Source: Prevotellaceae bacterium (GTDB taxonomy: Bacteria > Bacteroidota > Bacteroidia > Bacteroidales > UBA932). From it: a DNA stretch of 11,902 nt. Made by a program: the position numbers and the translations under genes. Location: the NCBI GenBank assembly GCA_031259805.1, contig JAIRKX010000058.1, positions 1-11,902 on the forward strand. The letters are read 5' to 3'. The notes beneath the pieces are model-generated. The model made no database searches. It was not told the origin of the DNA and saw only the letters and a program-made list of their open reading frames with translations. This document shows, in pieces, positions 1 to 8,000 of this stretch. The first letter of the stretch is position 1; each line of letters begins with the position of its first letter.

Positions 1-5
1 TAACC

Positions 6-38
6 AAAAAAAAACGCCGGAAAAAAAACGAATGCCGG
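6..38. repeat. Short A-tract direct repeat
   Basis: Two adjacent copies of a unit made of eight or nine A followed by CG and ending in GCCGG are seen (about 6-20 and 21-38); the second copy carries an extra AAT. This is a small, low-complexity tandem repeat of unknown role. It may simply be slippage in an AT-rich spacer. Confidence 0.4.
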
Positions 39-85
39 ACAGCAGAAGAAATTAAAAATGAGGGAGTGGAAAAAGAAAAAAGGGA

Positions 86-114
86 TTTTGATTAAATCAC
101 TAATTTAATCAAAA
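86..114. repeat. AT-rich inverted repeat, 12-bp perfect arms
   Basis: TTTTGATTAAAT (86-97) is perfectly complementary to ATTTAATCAAAA (103-114) around a 5-nt loop. Outside the arms GAT and ATC also pair if one A is bulged. It could be a protein-binding dyad, or a hairpin ending an unseen upstream transcript. No T tract follows on the plus strand. On the minus strand a C-then-T-rich run follows, but no minus-strand gene precedes it. It lies about 200 nt upstream of the predicted purA promoter, so a direct role in purA control is only possible, not shown. Confidence 0.55.
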
Positions 115-282
115 ATCACGGATGTCAAAGAAGCGATGACAAAGGTATGATTTTTTTGAAGATCAACCAAAAAATAGTTTAAAAAAGCATAAAATGGGTG
201 GAGCATGAAGGAATGCGGGCAGAGAAACAGGGTTGCCCTTCATACAGCATCCTTCCGCTCTTCTTCCGTTCATAAGTACATT

Positions 283-312
283 TTGCTGATTGAAACAAAA
301 TTCGTACATTTG
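283..312 (+). promoter_or_regulatory. Bacteroidetes-type promoter for purA-purL-menG
   Basis: TTG at 283-285 (TTTG from 282) is followed after exactly 19 nt by TACATTTG at 305-312. This matches the known Bacteroidetes primary sigma consensus of a -33 TTG and a -7 TAnnTTTG. Transcription would begin a few bases after 312, giving a leader of roughly 55 nt before the ATG at 373. No other promoter of similar quality was seen in the two short downstream gene gaps, which supports co-transcription of the three genes. Confidence 0.65.
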
Positions 313-372
313 CGCTATGATGTAAGAACCAATAAGTCTAATATCTCATACTAAAATTCAATACCGCGTATA

Positions 373-1638
373 ATGAAAGTAAACGTAGTTCTTGGCCTGC
401 AATGGGGCGACGAAGGAAAGGGTAAAATAGTGGATGTCCTTACCCCTGCTTATTCGGTTATTGCACGGTTTCAGGGCGGGCCTAATGCCGGTCATTCGCT
501 CGAATTTGATAACAAAAAATTTGTACTGCATACCATCCCGTCGGGTATTTTCCGTGATAAAGTAACCAATATCATCGGTAGCGGCGTAGTGATTGATCCG
601 GTCATTTTTGTCGAAGAAGTCAACGGACTGAAGCAACTCGGCATACCGGTGGCACAACGGCTGTTGATTGCCAAGCGCGCCCACCTGATACTCCCAACCC
701 ACCGGATTATCGACGCGGCTTCCGAAGCGGCCAAAGGGAATACCAAAATCGGTTCTACATTGAAGGGTATCGGGCCAACCTACATGGATAAAACCGGACG
801 TAACGGCCTGCGTGTGGGCGATATTCTGTCGCCGGCGTTCCTCGACCGCTACGAAGCGCTCAAGCAAAAACACCTCGCATGGCTCAAGCAGTTCGACTAT
901 ACTTATACCATCGACGACTACGAACAGCAATGGCTGGCGTGCATTGATGTCTTACGGACGTTTACGCTTATCGAAAGCGAACTGGTCGTCAATAAATACC
1001 TCTCCGAATCGCAAAAAGTGCTGGCCGAAGGGGCGCAAGGTTCATTACTCGACGTGGATTTCGGCTCATATCCGTATGTTACATCGTCGAATACCATATG
1101 CGCCGGCGCCTGTACGGGGTTGGGCGTAGCGCCGAGCAGGATCGGCGAAGTGTATGGGATTTTCAAAGCCTACTGTACGCGTGTGGGCGGCGGCCCGTTT
1201 CCTACGGAACTGGACAACGAAACCGGCGAACGCATCCGGCAAACAGGGTGCGAATTTGGCGCTACCACCGGCCGCCCGCGTCGCACCGGCTGGCTTGATG
1301 TGGTCGCATTAAAATACGCGACGCTCATCAGTGGCGTGACGCAGTTAATTATGACCAAAGCCGACGTGCTTGACGGCTTTGAGTCTATTCAAGCGGCTGT
1401 AGCTTATAAAATCCGCGGACAGGAAACCCAACAGCTTCCTTTTGAAATCAACGAACCGATAGAACCGGTGTATAAAACATTCAAGGGATGGAATCGCCCG
1501 ATTACCAATATCCGTAAAGAAGAGGAGTTGCCATTTGAATTAATGAACTATGTTCGCTTCATTGAAAAAGAAACCGGCGTCTCCGTCAGGATTATTTCCG
1601 TAGGCCCCGACAGGGAACAAACGATTGTGAGAAGTTAA
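373..1638 (+). CDS. purA: Adenylosuccinate synthetase (PurA)
   Basis: This cytoplasmic enzyme joins IMP and aspartate using GTP to give adenylosuccinate, the first committed step from IMP to AMP. The 421-residue length is normal for the family. The N-terminal GTP-binding signature WGDEGKGK is at residues 11-18. Its Asp13 and the His41 in GGPNAGHS fall at the positions of the catalytic Asp and His of the E. coli enzyme. KGIGPTY, EGAQGSLLDVDFG, the RVGGGPFPTEL stretch, GATTGRPRRTGWLD (from residue 296) and TKADVLDG follow in the usual order. The first ATG places the GTP loop at the expected distance, so the start is firm. The gene is first in a likely operon; the stop lies 12 nt before purL. 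There is no sign of damage. Confidence 0.97.
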   Translation: MKVNVVLGLQWGDEGKGKIVDVLTPAYSVIARFQGGPNAGHSLEFDNKKFVLHTIPSGIFRDKVTNIIGSGVVIDPVIFVEEVNGLKQLGIPVAQRLLIAKRAHLILPTHRIIDAASEAAKGNTKIGSTLKGIGPTYMDKTGRNGLRVGDILSPAFLDRYEALKQKHLAWLKQFDYTYTIDDYEQQWLACIDVLRTFTLIESELVVNKYLSESQKVLAEGAQGSLLDVDFGSYPYVTSSNTICAGACTGLGVAPSRIGEVYGIFKAYCTRVGGGPFPTELDNETGERIRQTGCEFGATTGRPRRTGWLDVVALKYATLISGVTQLIMTKADVLDGFESIQAAVAYKIRGQETQQLPFEINEPIEPVYKTFKGWNRPITNIRKEEELPFELMNYVRFIEKETGVSVRIISVGPDREQTIVRS

Positions 1639-1650
1639 GAATTAGGAATT

Positions 1651-3873
1651 ATGAATAATATGGAACTTTATGACACGGCAAAAGAAATCGGCCTGCTGCC
1701 CGAAGAAGTGGACAGGATTATAGCACTGCTCGGACGAATGCCAAACTTTACGGAGTTGAGCATTTACTCTGCTATGTGGAGCGAACATGCTTCGTACAAG
1801 AATTCTATCAAATGGCTGAAGACGCTGCCGAAAAAGGGGAAACGCATACTGGCGGAAGCGGGCAAAGAGAACGCCGGACTGGTCGATGTGGGCGACGGAT
1901 GGGCTTGCGCTTTTAAAATTGAATCGCACAATCACCCGAGCGCGGTAGAGCCGGTGCAGGGCGCGGCTACCGGAGTAGGAGGCATCAACCGCGACGTGTT
2001 TACGATGGGCGCGCGCCCTATTGCCCAACTCAACTCGTTGCGCTTCGGCAATCTGAACGACGAACGGACAAAGTGGCTGGTTAAAGGCGTCGTGAAAGGC
2101 ATTAGCCATTACGGTAATTGCTTCGGCGTACCGGTGGTGGGCGGCGAGGTGTTCTTTGACGACTGTTACAGTATGAACCCGCTGGTCAATGCCCTGTCGG
2201 CAGGGCTGGTACGTAAGGGGGAAACTATTTCGGCGACGGCTAAAGGCAAAGGGAATCCGGTCTATATCGTCGGGTCGGCGACGGGGAAGGACGGTATTCA
2301 CGGGGCTACATTTGCATCGGCGAATATCACGGAGGACTCGGCCAATGACATTCCATCTATTCAAGTAGGCGACCCGTTCATGGAAAAGCTATTGCTCGAG
2401 GCGTCGCTGGAGCTTATTCAAAGCGGCGCGGTAGTAGGCATGCAGGATATGGGCGCAGCAGGTATCATTTGCTCTACCTCCGAAATGAGCGAGCGCGGCG
2501 GCTGCGGCATGCGCATCGATTTGGACAAAGTGCCCATGCGGCAAACCCACATGGCCGCGTGGGAAATCCTGCTCTCCGAATCGCAGGAACGTATGTTGGT
2601 GGTGGTCGAAAAAGGGAAGGAGCAAATGGTGGAATCCATTTTTTCCAAATGGGATTTAGCCTGCCGGATTATCGGCGAGGTTATCGACGAAGACCGGCTG
2701 CTGTTCTATTATCAAGGCACATTGGTGGCCGACGTGCCGGCGGCATCGCTTGTATTGGGCGGCGGCGCTCCGGTGTACGACCGTGAAGAGCGTGAACCAG
2801 CCTATTTTAAGGAATGGAAATTGTTCGACATCGCACGTGTGCCGCAACCGTCCGACCTGCGGAAAGTAGCGCGGGCGCTGGTCGCAAATCCCAATATCGC
2901 CAGCAAACGCTGGGTGTATGAACAATACGACTCAATGGTGCGTACGGTAAATATGAGCACCAATTCGCCGGCGGATGCGGCGGTGGTGAATATCAAGGGC
3001 ACCGGCCGCGCGCTGGCATTGACTACCGACGGCAACGGACGCTATGTCAAAGCTGACCCCGAAACCGGCACGATGATTGCCGTAGCCGAAGCCGCCCGCA
3101 ACGTGGTATGCTCTGGCGCCGAACCGTGCGCCATTACCAATTGCCTGAACTTCGGCAATCCGTATAATCCTGAAGTGTATTGGCAGTTTGTGAAGGCCGT
3201 CAAAGGCATGGGACGTGCGTGCGAGAAGCTCGGTACGCCTGTCACCGGCGGCAATGTGAGTTTTTACAATCAATATGAAATAAAAGGAAAGACCGAAGCG
3301 GTATTCCCTACGCCAGTCATCGGCATGTTGGGCATCCTGACCGACAAGTCGCACCAGACGTCGCTGGCCTTCCGGCAAAAAGGCGACATGATTTACCTGC
3401 TCGGACGTTCACACAACGACATCGCCTCGTCGGAATACCTTTACAGCTACCACGGCATCAAGGCTTCGCCTGCACCGTATTTCGATATCGACGAGGAATT
3501 GTTGATTCAAAAGGCGCTACTCGGCGCTATCCGTCAAAATTTAGTGGCCAGTGCACACGATGTGTCCGACGGCGGGCTGTTCATTACCCTGCTCGAATCA
3601 GCCATGCCCCATGGCTTAGGCTTCGATATTACGACCGATGCGGAAATCCGCGAAGACGCCTTCCTTTTCGGCGAATCGCAAAGCCGCATCATTGTGTCGG
3701 TAACGCCGGAAAAAGAAGCGTTGTTTGTCGATTACATCTGCCACCGGCAAGTGCCGGTTACCACCCTTGGGCACGTAACGAAAGGCGAACTGCGCATCGA
3801 CGACGCCTCGTTCGGCTTTGTCAACGACATGAAAGAAATATACGACAACGTTCTGGAAAAATACTTGCAATGA
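1651..3873 (+). CDS. purL: Phosphoribosylformylglycinamidine synthase, short PurL type
   Basis: This is the ATP-dependent synthetase subunit that converts formylglycinamide ribonucleotide (FGAR) to the amidine (FGAM) in de novo purine synthesis. At 740 residues it is the short PurL, which in known systems works with a PurQ glutaminase and the small PurS protein. Neither partner is in this window. Visible motifs are MWSEHASYKN (residues 42-51, with the conserved His at 46), ESHNHPSAVEP (from 91), GAATGVGGINRD, SEMSERGGCGM, NCLNFGNP, VTGGNVSFYNQ, FPTPVIG, SAHDVSDGGL and FGESQSR. Both AIRS-like N- and C-terminal halves are present in order. One oddity is SEHAS where most relatives I know have SEHCS. 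The ATG at 1651 is used; a second in-frame ATG at 1660 is also plausible. The gene sits 12 nt after purA. Confidence 0.95.
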   Translation: MNNMELYDTAKEIGLLPEEVDRIIALLGRMPNFTELSIYSAMWSEHASYKNSIKWLKTLPKKGKRILAEAGKENAGLVDVGDGWACAFKIESHNHPSAVEPVQGAATGVGGINRDVFTMGARPIAQLNSLRFGNLNDERTKWLVKGVVKGISHYGNCFGVPVVGGEVFFDDCYSMNPLVNALSAGLVRKGETISATAKGKGNPVYIVGSATGKDGIHGATFASANITEDSANDIPSIQVGDPFMEKLLLEASLELIQSGAVVGMQDMGAAGIICSTSEMSERGGCGMRIDLDKVPMRQTHMAAWEILLSESQERMLVVVEKGKEQMVESIFSKWDLACRIIGEVIDEDRLLFYYQGTLVADVPAASLVLGGGAPVYDREEREPAYFKEWKLFDIARVPQPSDLRKVARALVANPNIASKRWVYEQYDSMVRTVNMSTNSPADAAVVNIKGTGRALALTTDGNGRYVKADPETGTMIAVAEAARNVVCSGAEPCAITNCLNFGNPYNPEVYWQFVKAVKGMGRACEKLGTPVTGGNVSFYNQYEIKGKTEAVFPTPVIGMLGILTDKSHQTSLAFRQKGDMIYLLGRSHNDIASSEYLYSYHGIKASPAPYFDIDEELLIQKALLGAIRQNLVASAHDVSDGGLFITLLESAMPHGLGFDITTDAEIREDAFLFGESQSRIIVSVTPEKEALFVDYICHRQVPVTTLGHVTKGELRIDDASFGFVNDMKEIYDNVLEKYLQ

Positions 3874-3883
3874 AGGAAGGCAG

Positions 3884-3906
3884 TTGTTACGATCTCAGCG
3901 TAACAA
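3884..3906. repeat. Hairpin in the purL-menG gap
   Basis: TTGTTACG (3884-3891) pairs perfectly with CGTAACAA (3899-3906) around a 7-nt loop. It fills much of the 40-nt gap and ends 7 nt before the menG ATG. An A run, not a T run, follows, so it does not look like a plus-strand terminator. It may affect mRNA processing, stability or menG translation. The alternative TTG start at 3884 would fall inside the stem, which favours ATG 3914 as the real start. Confidence 0.5.
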
Positions 3907-3913
3907 AAAACGC

Positions 3914-4711
3914 ATGAGCCATCCTCTCGACAAAAGCCCCGAGCGCATCGCCGCCATGTTCGACGACATTGCGCCACACTACGATTTCCTCAACCACTTC
4001 CTCTCGCTGAATATTGATAAATGCTGGCGACGAACCTTGACACGCCGCATTGCCCGACGGCATCCCGCCTCTATCTTAGACGTTGCCACCGGCACCGGCG
4101 ATTTGGCTATCGCCCTCCACCGCCGGACGGCCGCCGCCGTAACCGGCATTGACATTTCCGAAGGAATGCTGAATATTGCAAAACGGAAAACGCAAAACCT
4201 CGCAAGGAGAACTGCCAAGCCCCCTAACCCCCAAAAGGGGAACTGCCCACTGCCCGGTGCCTTTGTTCCCCCTTTGGAAATTAGAGGGCGCTTTAACTGG
4301 CTACTGGCCTCCGCCGAAGCGATGCCTTTCCTCGACGGCTCGTTCGATGCGGTAACCGTCGCTTTTGGCGTGCGCAATATCGACAACCTTGCCGCCGGTT
4401 TGCAGGAAATGTACCGCGTGCTGAAACCCGCCGGCGTCGTGGCCGTCCTCGAATTTTCGACGCCAACCGCCTTTCCCGTCAAGCAAGCGTACCGGTTTTA
4501 TTTTCATTATGTGCTGCCGGCAATTGGACGGTTATTCTCCAAACACCGGACAGCATACCGTTACCTGCCGGCGTCGGCAGACGCCTTTCCAACCGGCGAT
4601 ACCTTCGTAAAACAACTGCAGCAAGCCGGCTTTACAGATGTGCAAAGCAAGCGCCTGTCGTGGGGGATTGCGATGTTGTATGAAGGCGTGAAGCGTAAGG
4701 CGTCCCGTTAG
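3914..4711 (+). CDS. menG: Demethylmenaquinone methyltransferase (MenG/UbiE family)
   Basis: The enzyme moves a methyl group from S-adenosylmethionine to demethylmenaquinone, the last step of menaquinone synthesis. Bacteroidetes make menaquinone, so MenG is preferred over the ubiquinone name ubiE. With ATG 3914 the protein is 265 residues. YDFLNHFLSLNIDKCWRR matches the family's first signature, ILDVATGTGD (54-63) is the SAM motif I, GIDISEGM follows (Asp80), EAMPFLDGSFDAVTVAFGVRN (135-155) is the core, and RVLKPAGVVAVLEFS (168-182) is the second signature with Ala in place of the usual second Gly. Between residues about 98 and 128 there is a proline-rich stretch, about 20 residues longer than I expect for the family, encoded by an inverted repeat. 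An upstream TTG at 3884 would add ten residues but lies in a hairpin. The fold motifs on both sides are intact, so the enzyme is probably active. Confidence 0.9.
   Translation: MSHPLDKSPERIAAMFDDIAPHYDFLNHFLSLNIDKCWRRTLTRRIARRHPASILDVATGTGDLAIALHRRTAAAVTGIDISEGMLNIAKRKTQNLARRTAKPPNPQKGNCPLPGAFVPPLEIRGRFNWLLASAEAMPFLDGSFDAVTVAFGVRNIDNLAAGLQEMYRVLKPAGVVAVLEFSTPTAFPVKQAYRFYFHYVLPAIGRLFSKHRTAYRYLPASADAFPTGDTFVKQLQQAGFTDVQSKRLSWGIAMLYEGVKRKASR
4217..4293. repeat. Palindromic repeat element inserted in frame in menG
   Basis: The left arm, starting AAGCCCCCTAACCCCC and ending GGGGAAC (4217-4243), is imperfectly complementary to the right arm, from GTTCCCCCTTTGG to GAGGGCGCTT (4265-4293), around a loop of about 21 nt. 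The heptamer AACTGCC stands just before the element (4210-4216) and again inside it (4241-4247). The element is read as residues 102-127 of MenG, a run rich in Pro, Gly and Asn unlike the rest of the protein. C-run/G-run hairpins of this look are, from memory, scattered between genes in many Bacteroidetes genomes; finding one inside a conserved enzyme is unusual. The inverted repeat is seen directly; calling it a mobile repeat is inference. Confidence 0.6.
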
Positions 4712-4712
4712 G

Positions 4713-4750
4713 GGCGGAATGGAGCAGGGAACGATGCTCCAACACCCGCC
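4713..4750 (+). terminator. Candidate terminator hairpin after menG
   Basis: TGGAGCA (4720-4726) pairs with TGCTCCA (4735-4741) around an 8-nt loop, and an outer GGCGG (4713-4717) can pair with CCGCC (4746-4750) across a small internal loop. It begins 2 nt after the menG stop codon. The following TTGTCCTCCT is pyrimidine-rich but not a true T tract, so intrinsic termination is plausible rather than certain. Confidence 0.4.
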
Positions 4751-4890
4751 TTGTCCTCCTCCCCCGGCAATATTCAATCGTCAATTGTAATGTCTTGATT
4801 GGGGCAAGTGTAGGCGTTATCGCATCTAAAGTTTAGAAAATTTATACATTTAGTCCTTAAATTTTCAACCTATAAAGGTACTAAAGCACG

Positions 4891-4921
4891 TTGTGCACAA
4901 GGGAAAAAAAAATCAACTTTG
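4891..4921 (+). promoter_or_regulatory. Candidate Bacteroidetes-type promoter for the giant gene
   Basis: TTG at 4891-4893 is followed after 20 nt by CAACTTTG at 4914-4921, one base off the TAnnTTTG consensus and with spacing one longer than the ideal 19. The TTG is the start of a perfect 10-bp palindrome, TTGTGCACAA (4891-4900), which could be an operator overlapping the -33 element. The implied leader would be about 100 nt. This is weaker than the purA promoter. Confidence 0.4.
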
Positions 4922-5027
4922 TATTGTGAAAAAACGGGGTGTACATTAGCAGTCCACAATCCATTTAAATAGCGAATCTTCATATCCTTGTACTTGTGAT
5001 GAGTATGTATGATTAGTATTTAAAAAA

Positions 5028-5099
5028 ATGAATTGTCTGATTAAAAAAACATGTCTTTTAATGCTCGTTCTTTTGAGCTTTCCCCTCCTGATAACCGCA
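5028..5099 (+). other. Signal peptide of the giant protein
   Basis: Residues 1-24 have the Sec signal shape: Lys at 6 and 7, a hydrophobic core (LLMLVLLSFPLLI) and a likely cut after Ala24 in ITA-QP. The Gln after the cut is typical of exported Bacteroidetes proteins. Cys3 and Cys9 do not form a lipobox, so a lipoprotein is unlikely. Confidence 0.85.
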
Positions 5100-8000
5100 C
5101 AGCCGGCGCAATCGCTGGTCGCCCGTAACGATACCGTTCGTACAGGTCCTCTCTGCACTGTGAAAGAAAATATTGTGCTCAACGACGACATTCCCTTCGA
5201 CCAGTATTCGTGGAAGCTGCTGACCACTTTGGATTCGACGACACAGGGCGTAGCCGTACAACAGGGCGATTATTTCATTTTTACGCCGAGCGCCGCCTGC
5301 CGCAACACGTCGTTCAAACTGACCTATGCCATCACTTCCCATCATTACAACGATACGGCTGAGATTGTCATCATCGTATCGAACTACAACAGTCCGGTCA
5401 ATGTGGTCCCGTCCGACATCAGTTGTACGGACGATGTGCAATCGGGCGTAACCTTCAGGGTGCACGAGAAGTTTAGAAATACAACGCTTGCGCTGGACGG
5501 TTTTTCGATGCCGCTGGTAGGCGATATTAATGGCAACGGGAAGCCCGATATTATTGTGTTGGGCTTGGGAAGAAACTCCGGCTTCACAATCGGCGACGAT
5601 TTGTCGGCGCGTGTGTGGTATGTACATGTTTTCGACGGGCAAAGCGGAGAACGCACATGGTCGATCAATTTGGGTACAGAACCCGCCGGCAGTACGCTGA
5701 CGTCGGTAACCAGCCTGAATCATCCCGGTATTACGACAAGTATCGACGAATCGCTCGACCAGTTTCAGCTGCGATACGACCCGCGGCATAACTCGCCGGG
5801 GCATTTGGCCATTGCCGATTTGGATAATGACGGTCTGGGTGAGATTGTAGTTGTCGAATGCGGCAATTTGGGCAAAATCTATGCGCTTAAACCGGAGATA
5901 GATGCCCAGCGGAATATCACCGGCTTTACGGTTTACTGGTATGGAAATAATCAGGGCGCTTCGTATTCCTATAAAACGCCGGTAACGGGCAACCACGAGG
6001 TATTTGGCGCCGGTATCCCGTATATCGCCGATTTAAACGCCGACGGCGTACCCGAAGTCATTATCTACAATAAAATATTCCATGGCCGGACGGGTCAAAT
6101 TCTCTGTCATCTGGAAACATTAAACAATTTCGACTTCCCTACAGCTTCCAACATCAGTACGATTCGTAACAACTATGCTTACGTAGGGCGTCGTCCGCGA
6201 GCGGCGTGGCGCGATAGCCATATTCACTGTATGGTCATTGCCGATATGAACAACGACGGTATCATGGATATCGTCGCCGGCAGCAAGGTCTATGTAATGA
6301 AGGATGACAACGGCGTGCCGGCGTTGGATTATATTATTCATGGTCCTTCGAGTGTCAAAACGCAGCGGGGATCGGGCGAGGTAGAGACGTATGTGACGGA
6401 TGGTTTTACGTCGGTCGCCGATATTGACATGGACGGCATGCTGGACGTGATTGTGCTGGCGCCGGCAGTCGACGGATTAAATGAGGCGACAAGGAATATC
6501 CTTTATGTATGGGACCCCCTGCACGACCCGACGACGGCAAAGGCAGCCGTGTATTTATATACACGCTCAACTACAGGCACGATGTCGTTCCCGTTTGTGG
6601 GCGATATTAACGGACAGTTGGACAATTATGCGGGCGACAAACGGCTACCCGAAATATGCTTTAACGGCGGGCGCTTTTATACATCCCATGCCGACGCTTC
6701 CCAGATTGCATTTCATCCCCTGTCGGCTACGGCCCTGACCGCCGGAGGTATTACCGGCGCATCCAACACACGCGGATTTAATTATGACCCGAATGAGTAC
6801 GTAAGGGGACACATCGTAGGGTTTACCTATCATGCCAACCCGGACGGCAGTACGCCCCTGCATCGTCGCTTAAAATTAGCATGGGCGATGGAGCATAACG
6901 ACATGTCGTCGAGCACGGGCATTACCATGTTCGATTTCGATAACGATGATATAAAAGAATTATGCTATCGGGATGAAAATTCCGTAAGAGTCATTTCTCC
7001 CGGATTAAAGACCTATATCACCAATACGGAGAATACAGGCGCAATTCGTTTTAAACAAAGCAATATTAAATCCTATACCGGCTTTGAAGCGCCGGTCATT
7101 GCGGATGTGGATATGGACGGCAGCGCAGACATCGTAACCCTTGTCTATCCTGATACCGAATCAAACGGACAGTCCAAAGGCTACATTTACGTATATGAAT
7201 ATGAATCGGGATCGGACAAATGGGCGCCCTGTCCGCCGGTATGGAATCAGACGATTTATTTCCCGTTGCAAATTAATACAGACCTCACCGTGCCGGCCAA
7301 ACCGCAACCCATGCTCACGCCCTATACCGACCGGTACGGAAACACCATCTATCCCTATAACGGGCAATGGATACAGCAGCCGATAGTTCGGGAGGGTTCG
7401 CATTATTCGCCGATAATGCGGCAGCCTAATATGACCCTGCACAACATGAGTATCCAAATAGAGAGTCAAACGAAGGCTGTAGTTACGTTGACGATCAGCA
7501 ACCGGGGCAGTGCGTCCGTCAATTCCCAGACGCCTATCACGTTTTATGACGGCGGACTGATGGGCATGGACATCGGCAGCGGCGCGACAGTCATCAAAAC
7601 CGTGCAAACAGGCATCGATATTTTCCCGGGTGAGAAAGTAATCCGCACGTATGAATTGGCCGGCGACTTCTACAATAAATTAGTATGGGCGCGGTTAGTC
7701 GACGATTCGATTAGCTTCCCCGCCGCAGGGTATGACGAATGCGATATGTTGGACAATGTGTTTTCGGCGATCGACTGCCCCGACCTTATTTATTATATTA
7801 CCTCCTCGACCGGCGAGGATATATTGTGCGATACCACCCACATCGTATTAACGGCTACGGCGGTCAACCCGCCCGGTACGCCCGTGTACCAATGGTATCG
7901 TAACGACCTGCCCATGCCCGGAGAAACCAGTCAAACGTTGAGCACTGCCCTTGCCGGCGACTATAAGTGTTATGTGGTCGATAATATTTGCCGCGACTTC

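Larger units (their letters stand above)
1..372. other. AT-rich intergenic leader upstream of purA
   Basis: No convincing gene lies here. The stretch is rich in A and T runs and differs in composition from the coding DNA to its right. It holds an A-tract direct repeat near the left edge, a strong AT-rich dyad at 86-114, a weaker GC-containing dyad (ATGAA and GGGCA at 205-221 against TGCCC and TTCAT at 234-243), and a Bacteroidetes-type promoter at 283-312. A 49-codon frame at 205-354 overlaps the promoter and is not supported as a gene. The gene to the left of the window is not visible. Confidence 0.7.
4712..5027. other. Intergenic region between menG and the giant surface protein gene
   Basis: This gap of 316 nt carries no convincing gene. 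Its first 90 nt are GC-rich with the candidate terminator, then an imperfect repeat of TCAATCG/TCAATTG near 4774-4788. From about 4830 it becomes strongly AT-rich, contains a promoter candidate at 4891-4921, and ends in a run of A directly before ATG 5028. A change of transcription unit here fits the shift from housekeeping genes to a secreted protein. Confidence 0.6.

Noticed and set aside
205..243. Dyad with ATGAA/TTCAT and GGGCA/TGCCC as a riboswitch or terminator
   Set aside because: It lies upstream of the predicted transcription start of purA, has a large bulge and is not followed by a T tract; no known riboswitch class was recognised.
205..354. 49-codon plus-strand frame upstream of purA
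   Set aside because: It spans the predicted promoter at 283-312, has no recognisable features and no good start context.
358..930. Minus-strand frame of 190 codons opposite purA
   Set aside because: purA is unmistakable on the plus strand across this region; the antisense frame has no recognisable motif.
1639..1650. GAATTAGGAATTAT between purA and purL as a repeat element
   Set aside because: It is a two-unit AT-rich echo too short to separate from chance.
3884..3913. TTG at 3884 as the start of menG
   Set aside because: It lies in the stem of the intercistronic hairpin and adds ten basic residues not typical of the family; ATG 3914 directly precedes the conserved region.
4845..4852. TACATTTA as a -7 promoter element
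   Set aside because: The last base does not fit TAnnTTTG and no TTG stands about 19 nt upstream; the 4891-4921 pair is better.
5058..5996. Minus-strand frame of 312 codons, and other long minus-strand frames to 11882
   Set aside because: They lie opposite the continuous plus-strand frame of the giant protein, show no recognisable domains, and arise from its codon use. The plus frame has a signal peptide and repeated known motifs.
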